A stretch of DNA of 32,011 nucleotides, taken from the NCBI RefSeq assembly GCF_001672915.1, contig NZ_LZKR01000104.1, positions 1-32,011 on the forward strand, read 5' to 3'. The notes under the pieces are model-generated. The model worked only from the letters and a program-made list of their open reading frames with translations, was not told the DNA's origin and searched no databases. The stretch is from Mycobacterium sp. 1245805.9 (GTDB lineage Bacteria > Actinomycetota > Actinomycetes > Mycobacteriales > Mycobacteriaceae). Both the position numbers and the translations under genes were made by a program. Below are positions 23,685-31,574 of the stretch, one piece after another; positions within the stretch are counted from its first letter, which is position 1; the number at the start of each line of letters is the position of its first letter.

Positions 23685-24698
23685 TCACATCGTCAGAACG
23701 GTGCGGTAGTGAGCTCGTCCCTGCTCCAAAACCGCGTAGCCCTCGGCGGCCTGCGCCAGCGGTAGCTCCTCGATCCATGCCCGAACGCCCGACACAACCG
23801 CGAAATGCATTGTGTCTTCAACGTCTTTCGCGGTGCCGGAGGGATGCCCGACGATGCTGACCCCCGGCGTGATGAGCTGAATGGGACTGATCGGCAACGG
23901 TTCGGGCGTGACGCCGATGGTGACAAGCTCGCCTTGTGGCGATATCCCGCCGACGGTTGCGGCCATCGCCGGCGAGTTGCCCGCGGTCGCCAGGACGACC
24001 GCCGCCCCGCCCAGCGCCTTCAGCGCCTCTGCGGGATCGGCGGCGGTGGAGTCGATGTAGTGGTGGGCACCCAACTTGCGGGCGTCCTCCTCTTTGCCGG
24101 CGCCTCGGGCGATCGCAATGGTCTCGAAACCCATCGCCCGGGCGAATTGCACCCCGAGGTGACCGAGCCCGCCGACGCCGAGGACGGCGACCCGGTCGCC
24201 GGGCAGCGCCTTCGTATGACGCAACGCGTTGTAGGTGGTGACGCCGGCGCAGCCCATCGGCGCGGCTTCCGCGTCGGACAGCCCCGCCGGTATCCGGGCG
24301 AGCGCATTGCCCGGGACGGTGACCGACTCCGCATAGCCGCCCGGATATTGGTAACTCGGGACCTTGCCGTTCTCGCAATGAATGAAGTGACCCTTCCGGC
24401 ACTGGTCGCAGTGGTAGCAGCACCCGCCGAACCACCCGACCGCGACGCGATCGCCGACCGCGAAACCCTCGACACCGGCACCGAGTTCGGCGATCGTTCC
24501 GGCGATTTCGTGCCCGGGGGTCAACGGCCACGTCATGCCCGGGAAGTTGCCGGCAACGAAGTGTGCGTCGGTGCCGCAGATCCCGCACGCGTTGACGGTC
24601 AGCCGCGCCTCACCGGGGCCCGGTGGCTTGGTTTCGACATCGACCAGTTCCAGCGGTGCGCCCGCGGACTTTACGTGAACAGCTCGGTGGGTGGCCAT
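23685..24698 (-). CDS. Zinc-dependent alcohol dehydrogenase
   Basis: A 337-residue medium-chain dehydrogenase with both zinc sites. Catalytic zinc ligands are C38 (NACGICGTD), H63-E64 (PGHE) and C149; the structural zinc cysteines are among C93/C94, C97, C100 and C108. The Rossmann motif is GVGGLGHLG (173-181). The opening APLELVDVETKPPGPGEARL is typical of AdhA-like enzymes. It starts 10 bases after the CYP125-type P450 gene, so the two are probably co-transcribed; oxidising the hydroxylated side chain of a sterol is a reasonable but unproven role. Confidence 0.93.
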   Translation of the reverse strand: MATHRAVHVKSAGAPLELVDVETKPPGPGEARLTVNACGICGTDAHFVAGNFPGMTWPLTPGHEIAGTIAELGAGVEGFAVGDRVAVGWFGGCCYHCDQCRKGHFIHCENGKVPSYQYPGGYAESVTVPGNALARIPAGLSDAEAAPMGCAGVTTYNALRHTKALPGDRVAVLGVGGLGHLGVQFARAMGFETIAIARGAGKEEDARKLGAHHYIDSTAADPAEALKALGGAAVVLATAGNSPAMAATVGGISPQGELVTIGVTPEPLPISPIQLITPGVSIVGHPSGTAKDVEDTMHFAVVSGVRAWIEELPLAQAAEGYAVLEQGRAHYRTVLTM

Positions 24699-24708
24699 GC
24701 GGTTAACG

Positions 24709-26001
24709 CTAGTGCGCGGCAGGGGATTTCGCCCCGTTTGTGTGGTAGTCGACCTGCCAGTGCTTGATCCCGTTGAGCCAGCCCGACCGCAGCCGTTCGG
24801 GCTTGCCGATCGATTCCAGGTTCGGGATGCCGTCGGCGATCGCGTTGAACATCAGGTCGATGGTCATGCGCGCCAGGTTGGCCCCGATGCAGTAATGCGC
24901 GCCGGTGCCGCCGAATCCCACGTGGGGGTTCGGATCACGCAGGATGTTGAAGGTGAAGGGGTCGTCGAACACGTCCTCGTCGAAATTGGCCGACCGGTAG
25001 ACCATCACCACCCGCTGGCCCTTCTTGATCTGCACGCCGGACAGTTCGTAGTCCTCCAACGCGGTGCGCTGAAACGACGTCACCGGGGTGGCCCACCGGA
25101 CGATCTCGTCGGCCGCGGTGCCGGGGCGCTCCTTCTTGAACAGCTCCCATTGGTCGGGGAAATCGGTGAAGGCCATCATGCCCTGGGTGATGGAGTTGCG
25201 GGTCGTCTCGTTGCCGGCCACAGCCAACAGGATCACGAAGAAGCCGAACTCGTCGTCGGAGAGTTTGTGACCGTCGATGTCGGCCTGGACCAGCTTGGTG
25301 ACGAGGTCGTCTCCAGGGTTCTTCGCCCGGTCGGCGGCCATCTGCATGCCGTACGTGATGAGTTCGACAGAAGCGGTGATGGCGTCGTTGTTGGCGAACT
25401 CGGGGTCCTGGTCGCCGACCATCTCGTTGGACCAGTGGAAGAGCTTTTTGCGTTCCTCCTGCGGCACACCCATCAACCCGGCGATCGCCTGCAACGGGAG
25501 CTCGCACGACACCTGCTCGACGAAGTCACCGCGACCCTCGGCGGCGGCTTCCTCGACGATGCGCCGGGCACGGTCGGCGAGGTCGTCGCGCAGGCGCTCG
25601 ATGGCGCGCGGCGTGAAGGCCCGCGAGATGATTTTGCGCAGCCGGGTGTGTTGCGGCGCATCCATGTTGAGCAGGACGAACTTGCCGCGCTCGACCTGCT
25701 CGCCGACCGTGCCGTCCTTGTAGCGCGGCAGGGCGGTCTTCTGCAGGCTGGAGAAGACGTCGCTGCGCAGCGAGATTTCCTTGACGTCCTTGTGCTTGGA
25801 CACCACCCAGAACCCGCCGTCGTCGAACCCGCCGGCCCCGATCGGCTGCTCGTTCCACCAGATCGGTGCGGTTCGGCGCAGCTCGGCCAGCTCCTCCACC
25901 GGCAGCCGCTCGGCGTGAATGTCCGGGTCGGTGAAATCGAATCCGGGCGGCAGATTCGGCTCGGTGGTTGTCTTCGATGCTGACAAGGTCCGCTCCTTCA
26001 T
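24709..26001 (-). CDS. CYP125-family cytochrome P450 (steroid C26/27-hydroxylase type)
   Basis: A 430-residue P450 very close to CYP125A1, which hydroxylates the cholesterol side-chain end. NLPPGFDFTDPDIHAERLPV, FVEQVSCELPLQAIAGLMGVPQEERKKLFHWSNEM, DDEFGFFVILLAVAGNETTRNSITQGMMAF and HVGFGGTGAHYCIGANLARM match my memory of that enzyme. The I-helix AGNETT is 262-267, ExxR is E299-R302 and the haem ligand is C371. No KstD/Mce or other classical cholesterol cluster genes surround it, so it is likely a second, separate CYP125 copy. A KstR-like box lies about 90 bases before the start. Confidence 0.93.
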   Translation of the reverse strand: MKERTLSASKTTTEPNLPPGFDFTDPDIHAERLPVEELAELRRTAPIWWNEQPIGAGGFDDGGFWVVSKHKDVKEISLRSDVFSSLQKTALPRYKDGTVGEQVERGKFVLLNMDAPQHTRLRKIISRAFTPRAIERLRDDLADRARRIVEEAAAEGRGDFVEQVSCELPLQAIAGLMGVPQEERKKLFHWSNEMVGDQDPEFANNDAITASVELITYGMQMAADRAKNPGDDLVTKLVQADIDGHKLSDDEFGFFVILLAVAGNETTRNSITQGMMAFTDFPDQWELFKKERPGTAADEIVRWATPVTSFQRTALEDYELSGVQIKKGQRVVMVYRSANFDEDVFDDPFTFNILRDPNPHVGFGGTGAHYCIGANLARMTIDLMFNAIADGIPNLESIGKPERLRSGWLNGIKHWQVDYHTNGAKSPAAH

Positions 26002-26090
26002 ACGAAGTCGTCTAGTCGTCTTCTTTGTGCCAAATAAACCACTGCTACACCACGGTTGGGAAGGATTGCGGCAAGATCGCCGGGCCGAAT

Positions 26091-26104
26091 TGCAACGTGT
26101 TCAC
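26091..26104. promoter_or_regulatory. KstR-like operator upstream of the CYP125-type gene
   Basis: TGCAACGTGTTCAC fits the cholesterol-repressor motif TnnAACnnGTTnnA at all fixed positions but the last (C for A). It lies about 90 bases upstream of the P450 start and 70 bases before the divergent DHFR-fold gene. Derepression by cholesterol metabolites would be expected. Confidence 0.65.
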
Positions 26105-26173
26105 CGCCGATGAGTTTCGCGGGCACCGCCGGTCTGTACCGGTAGCAGAGGCCGACCGACCGAGAGGGAGCAC

Positions 26174-26770
26174 ATGCGCATCGTTGCCAGCCATTTCATG
26201 AGCCTGGACGGAGTCGTCCAAGCGCCGGGCGGCCAGGGCGAGGACAGCGACGGGGGATTCGCACACGGCGGCTGGTCGATGCCGTACTTCGAACCGGAGA
26301 CCATGGGTCCGGCCGTCTCCGAGCTGTTGGCCGAGACCGACGCGCTGTTGTTCGGCCGGCGCACCTGGCAGACGATGGCCGCCGCCTGGCCGAGCCGGGC
26401 GGGTGACCCGTTCGCAGACCGGATGAACGAGATCCCGAAGTACGTGGCGTCCCGGACCCTTACTCAAGGCGACCTCAACTGGCCGGGCTCGACCCTGCTG
26501 CCCGCCACGGACGCAACGGGCGCGATCGACGCGATCCGGGAACTGCGCGCCCGCGACGGCCGGGCGCTGCAGGTGATGGGCAGCGCGTCGCTGACTGCGC
26601 AGCTGATCGAGCACGACCTCGTCGACGAGTACCGGCTGATGCTCGAGCCGATCCTGCTCGGCGGCGGCAAGCGGGCGTTCCCGGACGACGGACGGGCGCG
26701 CGCTCTCGAGCTGGTGTCGGCGACGACGACGGGAACTGGGGTGCTGATCTGCACCTACCGGCGTGTTTGA
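26174..26770 (+). CDS. DHFR-fold (RibD C-terminal-like) reductase
   Basis: A 198-residue NADPH-type reductase of the dihydrofolate-reductase/RibD-C family. It begins MRIVASHFMSLDGVVQAPGG and has GRRTWQTMAAAWP (cofactor region), LQVMGSASLTAQLIEHDLVDEYRLMLEPILLGGGKRAF and a closing strand GTGVLICTYRRV. Such small proteins are common in actinobacteria and their substrates are mostly unknown. A GAGGGAGCAC ribosome site precedes the ATG. It is divergent from the CYP125-type gene and may share control through the operator between them. Confidence 0.9.
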   Translation: MRIVASHFMSLDGVVQAPGGQGEDSDGGFAHGGWSMPYFEPETMGPAVSELLAETDALLFGRRTWQTMAAAWPSRAGDPFADRMNEIPKYVASRTLTQGDLNWPGSTLLPATDATGAIDAIRELRARDGRALQVMGSASLTAQLIEHDLVDEYRLMLEPILLGGGKRAFPDDGRARALELVSATTTGTGVLICTYRRV

Positions 26771-26819
26771 CCGGCGGATATGCTTTGGTCCTGGTCACCG
26801 GCGACAGGTGGGGTGGAAC

Positions 26820-27218
26820 ATGATTCGGGAACTGCTCAGCGCCGCTTCGATAGCGGGCATCACGATCGGCCTGGCGCCGTGCGCCGCCGCAGGTTACGAC
26901 GGCGACGTGCCGAACATGAATTACGACGCCTCGCTGGGCGCGCCTTGCGACAACTACGAGCGCTTCATCTTCGGGCGGGGCCCCAGTGGCCAGGCGGAGG
27001 CGTGCCACTTCCCGCCGCCGAACCAGTTCCCCGCGGCCACCACCGGCTACTGGGTCATCTCCTATCCGCTGTACGGGGTGCAGCAGGCCGGCGCGAAGTG
27101 CCCGGGCCCGCAGGCAGCCGCACAGTCGGACCGCGGCCTGCCCATGCTCTGCCTCGGCGACAAAGGGTGGCAAGAGGGATGGTTCACCGGGGCAGGGTTC
27201 TTCCCACCATCGTCATGA
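26820..27218 (+). CDS. Small secreted protein (Rv1891-like)
   Basis: A 132-residue protein with a signal peptide (about 1-24, MIRELLSAASIAGITIGLAPCAAAG). The mature part has four or five cysteines (PCDNYE, EACHFPPP, AKCPGP, MLCLGD) likely forming disulfides, and aromatic/Pro-rich text. No enzyme motif is seen. The ATG at 26820, with GGTGGGGTGG before it, gives a proper signal; a longer frame from 26763 does not. Position matches Rv1891. Function unknown. Confidence 0.85.
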   Translation: MIRELLSAASIAGITIGLAPCAAAGYDGDVPNMNYDASLGAPCDNYERFIFGRGPSGQAEACHFPPPNQFPAATTGYWVISYPLYGVQQAGAKCPGPQAAAQSDRGLPMLCLGDKGWQEGWFTGAGFFPPSS

Positions 27219-27230
27219 CCGGCTGATGCG

Positions 27231-27521
27231 ATGAGCCAGGCTCGGCCCCCCGAAGCACCGGTCCCGCGCTGGCTGCGCTTCGTCCTCGCGTCGGATCGCG
27301 CGGGTTCCGCCTGGTACGTCGGGACCGGCTTCTTCTTCGCGCCGGTGCTCGCTGTGTTGTCGCCGTGGCCGGCGGTCACCGCGGTGCTTTGGGGGGTCAT
27401 CGCGGTGGCCGGATTGTGGCTAGGCCTCCTGGGTATCGCGATGGCCATCGGGCTGGCACGGATATTGCGGTCCGGCGCCGAGATTCCCGAGGATTACTGG
27501 CGCACTCTGGTCAACTACTAG
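27231..27521 (+). CDS. Small two-TM membrane protein (Rv1892-like)
   Basis: A 96-residue protein with hydrophobic helices at about 30-45 (TGFFFAPVLAVLSPW) and 47-76 (AVTAVLWGVIAVAGLWLGLLGIAMAIGLARI), and charged ends. It starts 12 bases after the Rv1891-like gene and is probably co-transcribed. Its last codons overlap the first copy of a 56-base tandem repeat. No function is assigned. Confidence 0.82.
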   Translation: MSQARPPEAPVPRWLRFVLASDRAGSAWYVGTGFFFAPVLAVLSPWPAVTAVLWGVIAVAGLWLGLLGIAMAIGLARILRSGAEIPEDYWRTLVNY

Positions 27522-27634
27522 AGCCGATGGTGGCGACCCGCAGCGCCCGGCTACGCCGCGCTCGCGATCGCCACTAGAGCCGATGGTGGCGACCCGCAGC
27601 GCCCGGCTACGCCGCGCTCGCGACCGCGATCGCC
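27517..27634. repeat. Tandem repeat, two copies of a 56/62-base unit (VNTR-like)
   Basis: Copy 1 is 27517-27572 (56 bases) and copy 2 is 27573-27634 (62 bases). They are identical from ACTAGAGCCGATGGTGGCGA through the shared core CCCGGCTACGCCGCGCTCGC; copy 2 has an extra CCGCGA near its end. A third start, ACTAGGG, follows. The first copy begins inside the stop codon of the membrane-protein gene, as MIRU-type elements often do. The core is nearly palindromic in part (GCGAGCGCGGCG/CGCCGCGCTCGC). Confidence 0.85.
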
Positions 27635-27676
27635 ACTAGGGTTGTACCAAAGACCCCGCGACTAAAGGAGATTCCG

Positions 27677-27910
27677 ATGGGCTTCAATCCCAAGGACGCG
27701 GTCGACGCAGTCCGCGACATCGCCACCAATGCAGTCGAAAAGGCTTCCGACATCGTTGAACACGCCAGCGACATCATCCGGGGTGACCTCGCGGGCGGCG
27801 CCAGCGGCATCGTCCAGAACTCGATCGACATCGGCACCTATGCGGTGGACCGGACGAAAGAGGTCTTCACCGGCCCCGGCAGTGACGAGGTCGACGAAGT
27901 CGTCGAGTAG
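27677..27910 (+). CDS. Small helical protein (Rv1893-like)
   Basis: A 77-residue acidic, helix-rich protein, MGFNPKDAVDAVRDIATNAVEKASDIVEHASDIIRGD, with heptad-like spacing of hydrophobic residues and a negatively charged tail ending DEVDEVVE. No membrane segment or signal. A strong AAAGGAG ribosome site lies before the ATG. It is the length of Rv1893 and in the same place. The function is unknown; it may be a structural or stress protein. Confidence 0.83.
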   Translation: MGFNPKDAVDAVRDIATNAVEKASDIVEHASDIIRGDLAGGASGIVQNSIDIGTYAVDRTKEVFTGPGSDEVDEVVE

Positions 27911-27928
27911 CCGCCGTCAGACGGCGGC
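27910..27928. terminator. GC-rich palindrome at the convergent gene ends
   Basis: GCCGCCGTC (27910-27918) and GACGGCGGC (27920-27928) are perfect 9-base complements around one base, spanning the stop of the Rv1893-like gene and the last codons of the flavoprotein gene. It may terminate transcription in both directions. Confidence 0.5.
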
Positions 27929-29047
27929 CGCGGCGTTCAGCTCGTCCAGTCTGTTTGTCGACTCGAGGTACTCCTGCACCCACCGCTCGATGACGGTCGA
28001 CGTCTTTTCCACCTTGTTGAACTGGCCGACCACCTGACCGACCGGGTTGAACGCGACGTCCACGGTCTCGTTCGGGTATTTGTTGGTGGCGCGCACGGCC
28101 ATGCCGGAAACCATGTACTGCAACGGCATTCCGAGCGGCTTGGGGTTGTCCGGCTGCTCCCACGCCTCGGTCCAGTCGTTGCGCAGCATCCGGGCCGGCT
28201 TGCCGGTGAACGAACGGCTGCGCACGGTGTCGCGGCTGGAAGCCCTGGCGTACGCGGCCTGCTGAACCGGGGTGTTCGAGGCTTCCTCGACCATCAACCA
28301 CTGCGAACCCGTCCACGCGCCCTGGGCTCCGAGGGCCAAGGCCGCGGCGATCTGCTGGCCGCTGCCGATCCCTCCCGCCGCGAGCACCGGCACCGGCGCG
28401 ACCTCCTTAACGACCTGCGGCCACAACACGATTGAGCCCACCTCGCCGCAGTGGCCGCCGGCCTCGCCGCCCTGGGCGATGATGATGTCGACCCCGGCGT
28501 CGGCGTGCTTGCGGGCCTGCGACGGCGAGCCGCACAGCGCGGCCACCTTGCGGCCGGATTCGTGGATGTGCTTGATCATGTCGGCCGGGGGAGTGCCCAG
28601 CGCGTTGGCGATCATCGCCACCTTCGGGTGTTTCAGCGCCACTTCGACCTGCGGGGTGGCGGTCGCCTCGGTCCAGCCGAGCAGTTGCAGGGTGTCCTCG
28701 TCGGCGTGATCGACCGGCACGCCGTGATCGGCCAGGATCTTCTTGGCGAAGTCCAGGTGCTCCTGCGGCACCATCTTGCGCAGCGTGTCGGCCAGCTCCT
28801 CGGCCGACAGGTGCGAGTCCATGCCCTCGTACTTGTTCGGGATCACGATGTCGACGCCATAGGGATGGTCGCCGATGTTCTCGTCGATCCAGTTGAGTTC
28901 GATCTCCAGCTGCTCGGGCGTGAAGCCGACGGCGCCGAGCACGCCGAAACCACCGGCCTTGCTGACAGCCACCACGACATCGCGGCAGTGGGTAAAGGCG
29001 AAGATCGGGAACTCGATGCCGAGCTCGTCGCAAATCGCGGTGTGCAT
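27917..29047 (-). CDS. Nitronate-monooxygenase-like FMN protein (Rv1894c-like)
   Basis: A 376-residue TIM-barrel flavoprotein of the nitronate monooxygenase/2-nitropropane dioxygenase group. It has QGGEAGGHCGEVGS with H199 at the catalytic-His position, AAGGIGSGQQIAAALALGAQGAWTGSQWL for FMN phosphate binding, and the N-terminus ELGIEFPIFAFTHCRDVVVAVSKAGGFGVLG. Members oxidise nitronates or act on acyl-CoA-like or enone substrates; the substrate here is unknown. AGGAG (29053-29057, reverse) precedes the ATG. A perfect KstR-type site 48 bases upstream suggests membership of the cholesterol regulon, as I recall for Rv1894c. Confidence 0.93.
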   Translation of the reverse strand: MHTAICDELGIEFPIFAFTHCRDVVVAVSKAGGFGVLGAVGFTPEQLEIELNWIDENIGDHPYGVDIVIPNKYEGMDSHLSAEELADTLRKMVPQEHLDFAKKILADHGVPVDHADEDTLQLLGWTEATATPQVEVALKHPKVAMIANALGTPPADMIKHIHESGRKVAALCGSPSQARKHADAGVDIIIAQGGEAGGHCGEVGSIVLWPQVVKEVAPVPVLAAGGIGSGQQIAAALALGAQGAWTGSQWLMVEEASNTPVQQAAYARASSRDTVRSRSFTGKPARMLRNDWTEAWEQPDNPKPLGMPLQYMVSGMAVRATNKYPNETVDVAFNPVGQVVGQFNKVEKTSTVIERWVQEYLESTNRLDELNAAAAV

Positions 29048-29094
29048 GCCTACTCCTGGAAGCTTGACCTGTTGTAAAGAGATGCGAAAGGAAC

Positions 29095-29108
29095 TGAAAC
29101 GTGTTCTA
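29095..29108. promoter_or_regulatory. KstR-type operator upstream of the nitronate-monooxygenase-like gene
   Basis: TGAAACGTGTTCTA fits TnnAACnnGTTnnA at every fixed position. It lies 48-61 bases before the start codon at 29047, in the promoter zone. Cholesterol-dependent derepression by KstR is expected. Confidence 0.8.
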
Positions 29109-29182
29109 GTTTAGTACGGACGGCGTTGACGTGGCCAGCCGCCCCCGACCAGCGCGTTTGTACTACGACGTATCGCGGCGCG

Positions 29183-29683
29183 TCAGGTGGTCCACAAGAC
29201 CAGGAACGCCAGCATGCCGCCGAAGCAGACCAGGTGGTCGCGGCAGACCGCTCGCGCCAGACGCGTTTGTTCGGCCGGACCGTCCGCCTGGTGCCCGAGC
29301 CGAACGGCGGCCGGGACCGTGCGCGTCAGCGCCAGCGCCATCGGGACACCGGCGAGCGCCGCCGAGGTCGCCAGCAGCCATCCGGGATCGTGCCCCCGGG
29401 CGGCCTGAAAGCCCAACGCCGCCAACAAGATCAGCATGACCAGGGCGATCAGCCGGCTCATCGGCCGCGACGTGGTGGTGGCGCGATGGTAGTAGCCCGC
29501 GATCGAAGCGAGCACCGGCTCCGGCAACTCGTCACCGCTTCGATTTTGCAGGACCTGGACATCGAAGATGAGGTCCATCCACAAAACGCCCAGCAGAAAT
29601 CCGCTGCATGCCGTGAGTATGGGTGCCACGATATTTTTTAACCTCCGGTTCGCCCGGACGCCGCAAATGCGCGGTTGTTTCAT
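29183..29683 (-). CDS. Small integral membrane protein, unknown function
   Basis: A 166-residue protein from the ATG at 29683 (MKQPRICGVRANRRLKNIVAP). About four hydrophobic helices are visible: IVAPILTACSGFLLGVLWMDLI (19-40), MSRLIALVMLILLAALGF (77-94), WLLATSAALAGVPMALAL (103-120) and HLVCFGGMLAFLVLWT (150-165). A conserved-looking loop SIAGYYHRATTTSRP follows helix one. No family was recognised with confidence. It is divergent from the PE_PGRS gene with a 12-bp palindrome between them. A longer frame upstream would run through the PE_PGRS promoter and is rejected. Confidence 0.78.
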   Translation of the reverse strand: MKQPRICGVRANRRLKNIVAPILTACSGFLLGVLWMDLIFDVQVLQNRSGDELPEPVLASIAGYYHRATTTSRPMSRLIALVMLILLAALGFQAARGHDPGWLLATSAALAGVPMALALTRTVPAAVRLGHQADGPAEQTRLARAVCRDHLVCFGGMLAFLVLWTT

Positions 29684-29721
29684 TGTTGTCCGCTTGGGTG
29701 CGGCTGGGAAACAGCTTTGAA

Positions 29722-29733
29722 TTGTTGCAACAA
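29722..29733. promoter_or_regulatory. Perfect palindrome in the membrane-protein/PE_PGRS divergent promoter
   Basis: TTGTTGCAACAA is a perfect 12-base palindrome 39 bases before one start and 64 bases before the other. Its position between divergent genes and its AT-richness suggest an operator. No known regulator is assigned. Confidence 0.5.
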
Positions 29734-29761
29734 CGTCTAACTGGCGGCACGAAACCTCTAA

Positions 29762-29780
29762 CATCCGCTCAGGGCGGATG
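29762..29780 (+). promoter_or_regulatory. Short leader hairpin before the PE_PGRS ribosome site
   Basis: CATCCGC and GCGGATG are exact 7-base complements around a 5-base loop TCAGG, ending four bases before the GGAGG ribosome site (29785-29789) of the PE_PGRS gene. It would fold in the 5' leader and could protect the message or tune translation. Confidence 0.45.
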
Positions 29781-29796
29781 ATCTGGAGGTTGGCAA

Positions 29797-31491
29797 ATGT
29801 CGTTTGTGGTTGCAGTTCCGGACGCGGTGGCGACGGCGGCGGAGAATTTGGCGGGCATCGGCTCAACGCTGGGTACCGCTAATGCGGCCGCGGCGGCCAA
29901 CACCACCGGCCTCCTGACCGCCGCGAGCGATGAGGTGTCGACCGCGATCGCCGCTTTATTCTCCACCCACGCCGCCCAGTACCAGGCGCTCAGCGCTCAG
30001 GCCGCGCTGTTTCACAGCCAATTCATCGAGCTCCTGCAGGGCGCCGGCGGCGCCTACGCGGCAACCGAGGCGGCCAGCGCGAACCCACTGCAGACCATTG
30101 CGCAAGACGCGCTCGGGGCAATCAACACCCCCACCCAGCTGCTGTTGGGTCGCCCGCTTATCGGCAACGGCACCAACGGCGCGGCCGGCACCGGGGCGCC
30201 CGGCGGGCCAGGCGGGTTGTTGTGGGGTAACGGCGGCAACGGTGGCTCGGGTAGTGCGACCGGGCAGGCTGGCGGCGCCGGCGGCCCCGCGGGCCTCATC
30301 GGCACCGGTGGGGCCGGCGGGACCGGTTCTCCCGGCTTCGCGGGCGGCGCCGGCGGCACCGGCGGGTGGCTGTGGGGCAACGGTGGCGCCGGCGGGATGG
30401 GCGGGACCGCAACCTTGGGCAACATCGGCGGTGACGGCGGTGCCGGCGGCAGGGCGTTCCTGATCGGGTCCGGCGGCGCCGGCGGGACCGGCGGGGGCGG
30501 CGGCCCCATCGCCGGCAGCTTCGGCGGGGCCGGCGGCGCCGGCGGTGAGTCCGGCTTCCTCTCGGGCATCGGCGGAGCGGGCGGGGCTGGCGGCGCCGCC
30601 ACCGCCGCCGGGGGTACCGGCGGGGCCGGCGGGGCTGGCGGTAACGGAACCGGCCTCTTCACCGGCTTCGGTGGGGCCGGAGGCGCCGGCGGAGACGCCG
30701 TGTCCGCCGGGTTCGGCGGCGCAGGCGGCGCCGGCGGCCAGGGCTTCGCCCGCAGCCCTGTCGGGATCGACTTGACCCTCGGCGGCGCCGGCGGGCACGG
30801 CGGCGCCGGTGCAATTACCGGTGGCGCGGGCGGCGCCGGCGGCAACAGCGGCTCCAGTGGCTTCTTCGGAATCGACTTGGCCCAGGGGGGTGCCGGCGGC
30901 CTGGGCGGCGCCGGTGCCGCTGCCGGCGGCACAGGCGGCGCGGGCGGCGCCGGCGGAGCCGCCGCGGCCCCCGACTTCATCGGCTTTGGCGCCACCATCG
31001 GCGGCAACGGTGGGGCCGGCGGTGCCGTCACCGGCCCCGGGTTCGCTGGGGCCGGCGGCGCCGGCGGTACGGCAGCCACGGTGTTCGGCATTGCGGGCGG
31101 CGGTGCCGGCGGCGTCGGCGGCGCTGCGCCCCTTGGCACCGGTGGCACCGGCGGGGCCGGCGGCCTGGCCGCCGCGCTGGGCGGCGCCATCGGCGGTAAC
31201 GGCGGGCAAGGCGGCGCCGCCCCTGTCGGCAACGGCTTCAACAACGGCGGCGACGGCGGCGCCGCCCTCGGGTTCTTCGGTCAAGGTGGCACCGGCGGCA
31301 ACGCCGGTACCGGCGCCGGCCCCGCCAACGGCGGCAATGGCGGCAGCGCCGTGCTGACGATGAACGGCTCCACCACCCAGTCGATATTCGGTTTCGGCGG
31401 CAACGGCGGCAACGGAAGCGCCACCGGGCAAGGCGGCACCGGTGGCCTGGGCGGGTTCTTCGGCGCCCCTGGCACGAACGGCACGCCATAG
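29797..31491 (+). CDS. PE_PGRS protein
   Basis: A 564-residue PE_PGRS protein, exported by ESX-5 to the cell surface in this family. The PE domain (1-95) begins [26 protein letters not shown] and ends with the secretion motif YAATE (Y87-E91). The family's Pro-Glu pair reads Pro-Asp here (P8-D9). The linker [23 protein letters not shown] leads to the PGRS region (about 132-560) of GGAGG/GGxGG repeats, some fitting calcium-binding GGxGxD patterns. A 105-base internal duplication around GIDL is seen at about 30766 and 30871. There is no separate C-terminal domain; the end is GTNGTP. GGAGG precedes the ATG. Confidence 0.96.
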   Translation: MSFVVAVPDAVATAAENLAGIGSTLGTANAAAAANTTGLLTAASDEVSTAIAALFSTHAAQYQALSAQAALFHSQFIELLQGAGGAYAATEAASANPLQTIAQDALGAINTPTQLLLGRPLIGNGTNGAAGTGAPGGPGGLLWGNGGNGGSGSATGQAGGAGGPAGLIGTGGAGGTGSPGFAGGAGGTGGWLWGNGGAGGMGGTATLGNIGGDGGAGGRAFLIGSGGAGGTGGGGGPIAGSFGGAGGAGGESGFLSGIGGAGGAGGAATAAGGTGGAGGAGGNGTGLFTGFGGAGGAGGDAVSAGFGGAGGAGGQGFARSPVGIDLTLGGAGGHGGAGAITGGAGGAGGNSGSSGFFGIDLAQGGAGGLGGAGAAAGGTGGAGGAGGAAAAPDFIGFGATIGGNGGAGGAVTGPGFAGAGGAGGTAATVFGIAGGGAGGVGGAAPLGTGGTGGAGGLAAALGGAIGGNGGQGGAAPVGNGFNNGGDGGAALGFFGQGGTGGNAGTGAGPANGGNGGSAVLTMNGSTTQSIFGFGGNGGNGSATGQGGTGGLGGFFGAPGTNGTP

Positions 31492-31495
31492 CGGC

Positions 31496-31523
31496 TGAAA
31501 CCACTTGTGTCACTTTGGTTTCA
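31496..31523. terminator. Inverted repeat after PE_PGRS
   Basis: TGAAACCA (31496-31503) and TGGTTTCA (31516-31523) are perfect 8-base complements with a 12-base loop, directly after the PE_PGRS stop and 51 bases before the next gene. It probably ends the PE_PGRS transcript. Confidence 0.6.
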
Positions 31524-31574
31524 GGGGTTTCACGCCCGCTTTTCTTGTCGGAGGGCTGGCGTAGTCTTTCGAAC

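Noticed and set aside
29956..31431. Long Ala/Gly- and Pro-rich minus-strand frames opposite the PE_PGRS gene
   Set aside because: They are the mirror of GGC/GCC repeats. The PE domain, secretion motif and ribosome site fix the coding strand as plus.
30180..31490. Regularly spaced short repeats that might suggest a CRISPR array
   Set aside because: They are in-frame GGAGG codon repeats of a PGRS domain, with no constant repeat and unique spacers, and no cas gene is present.
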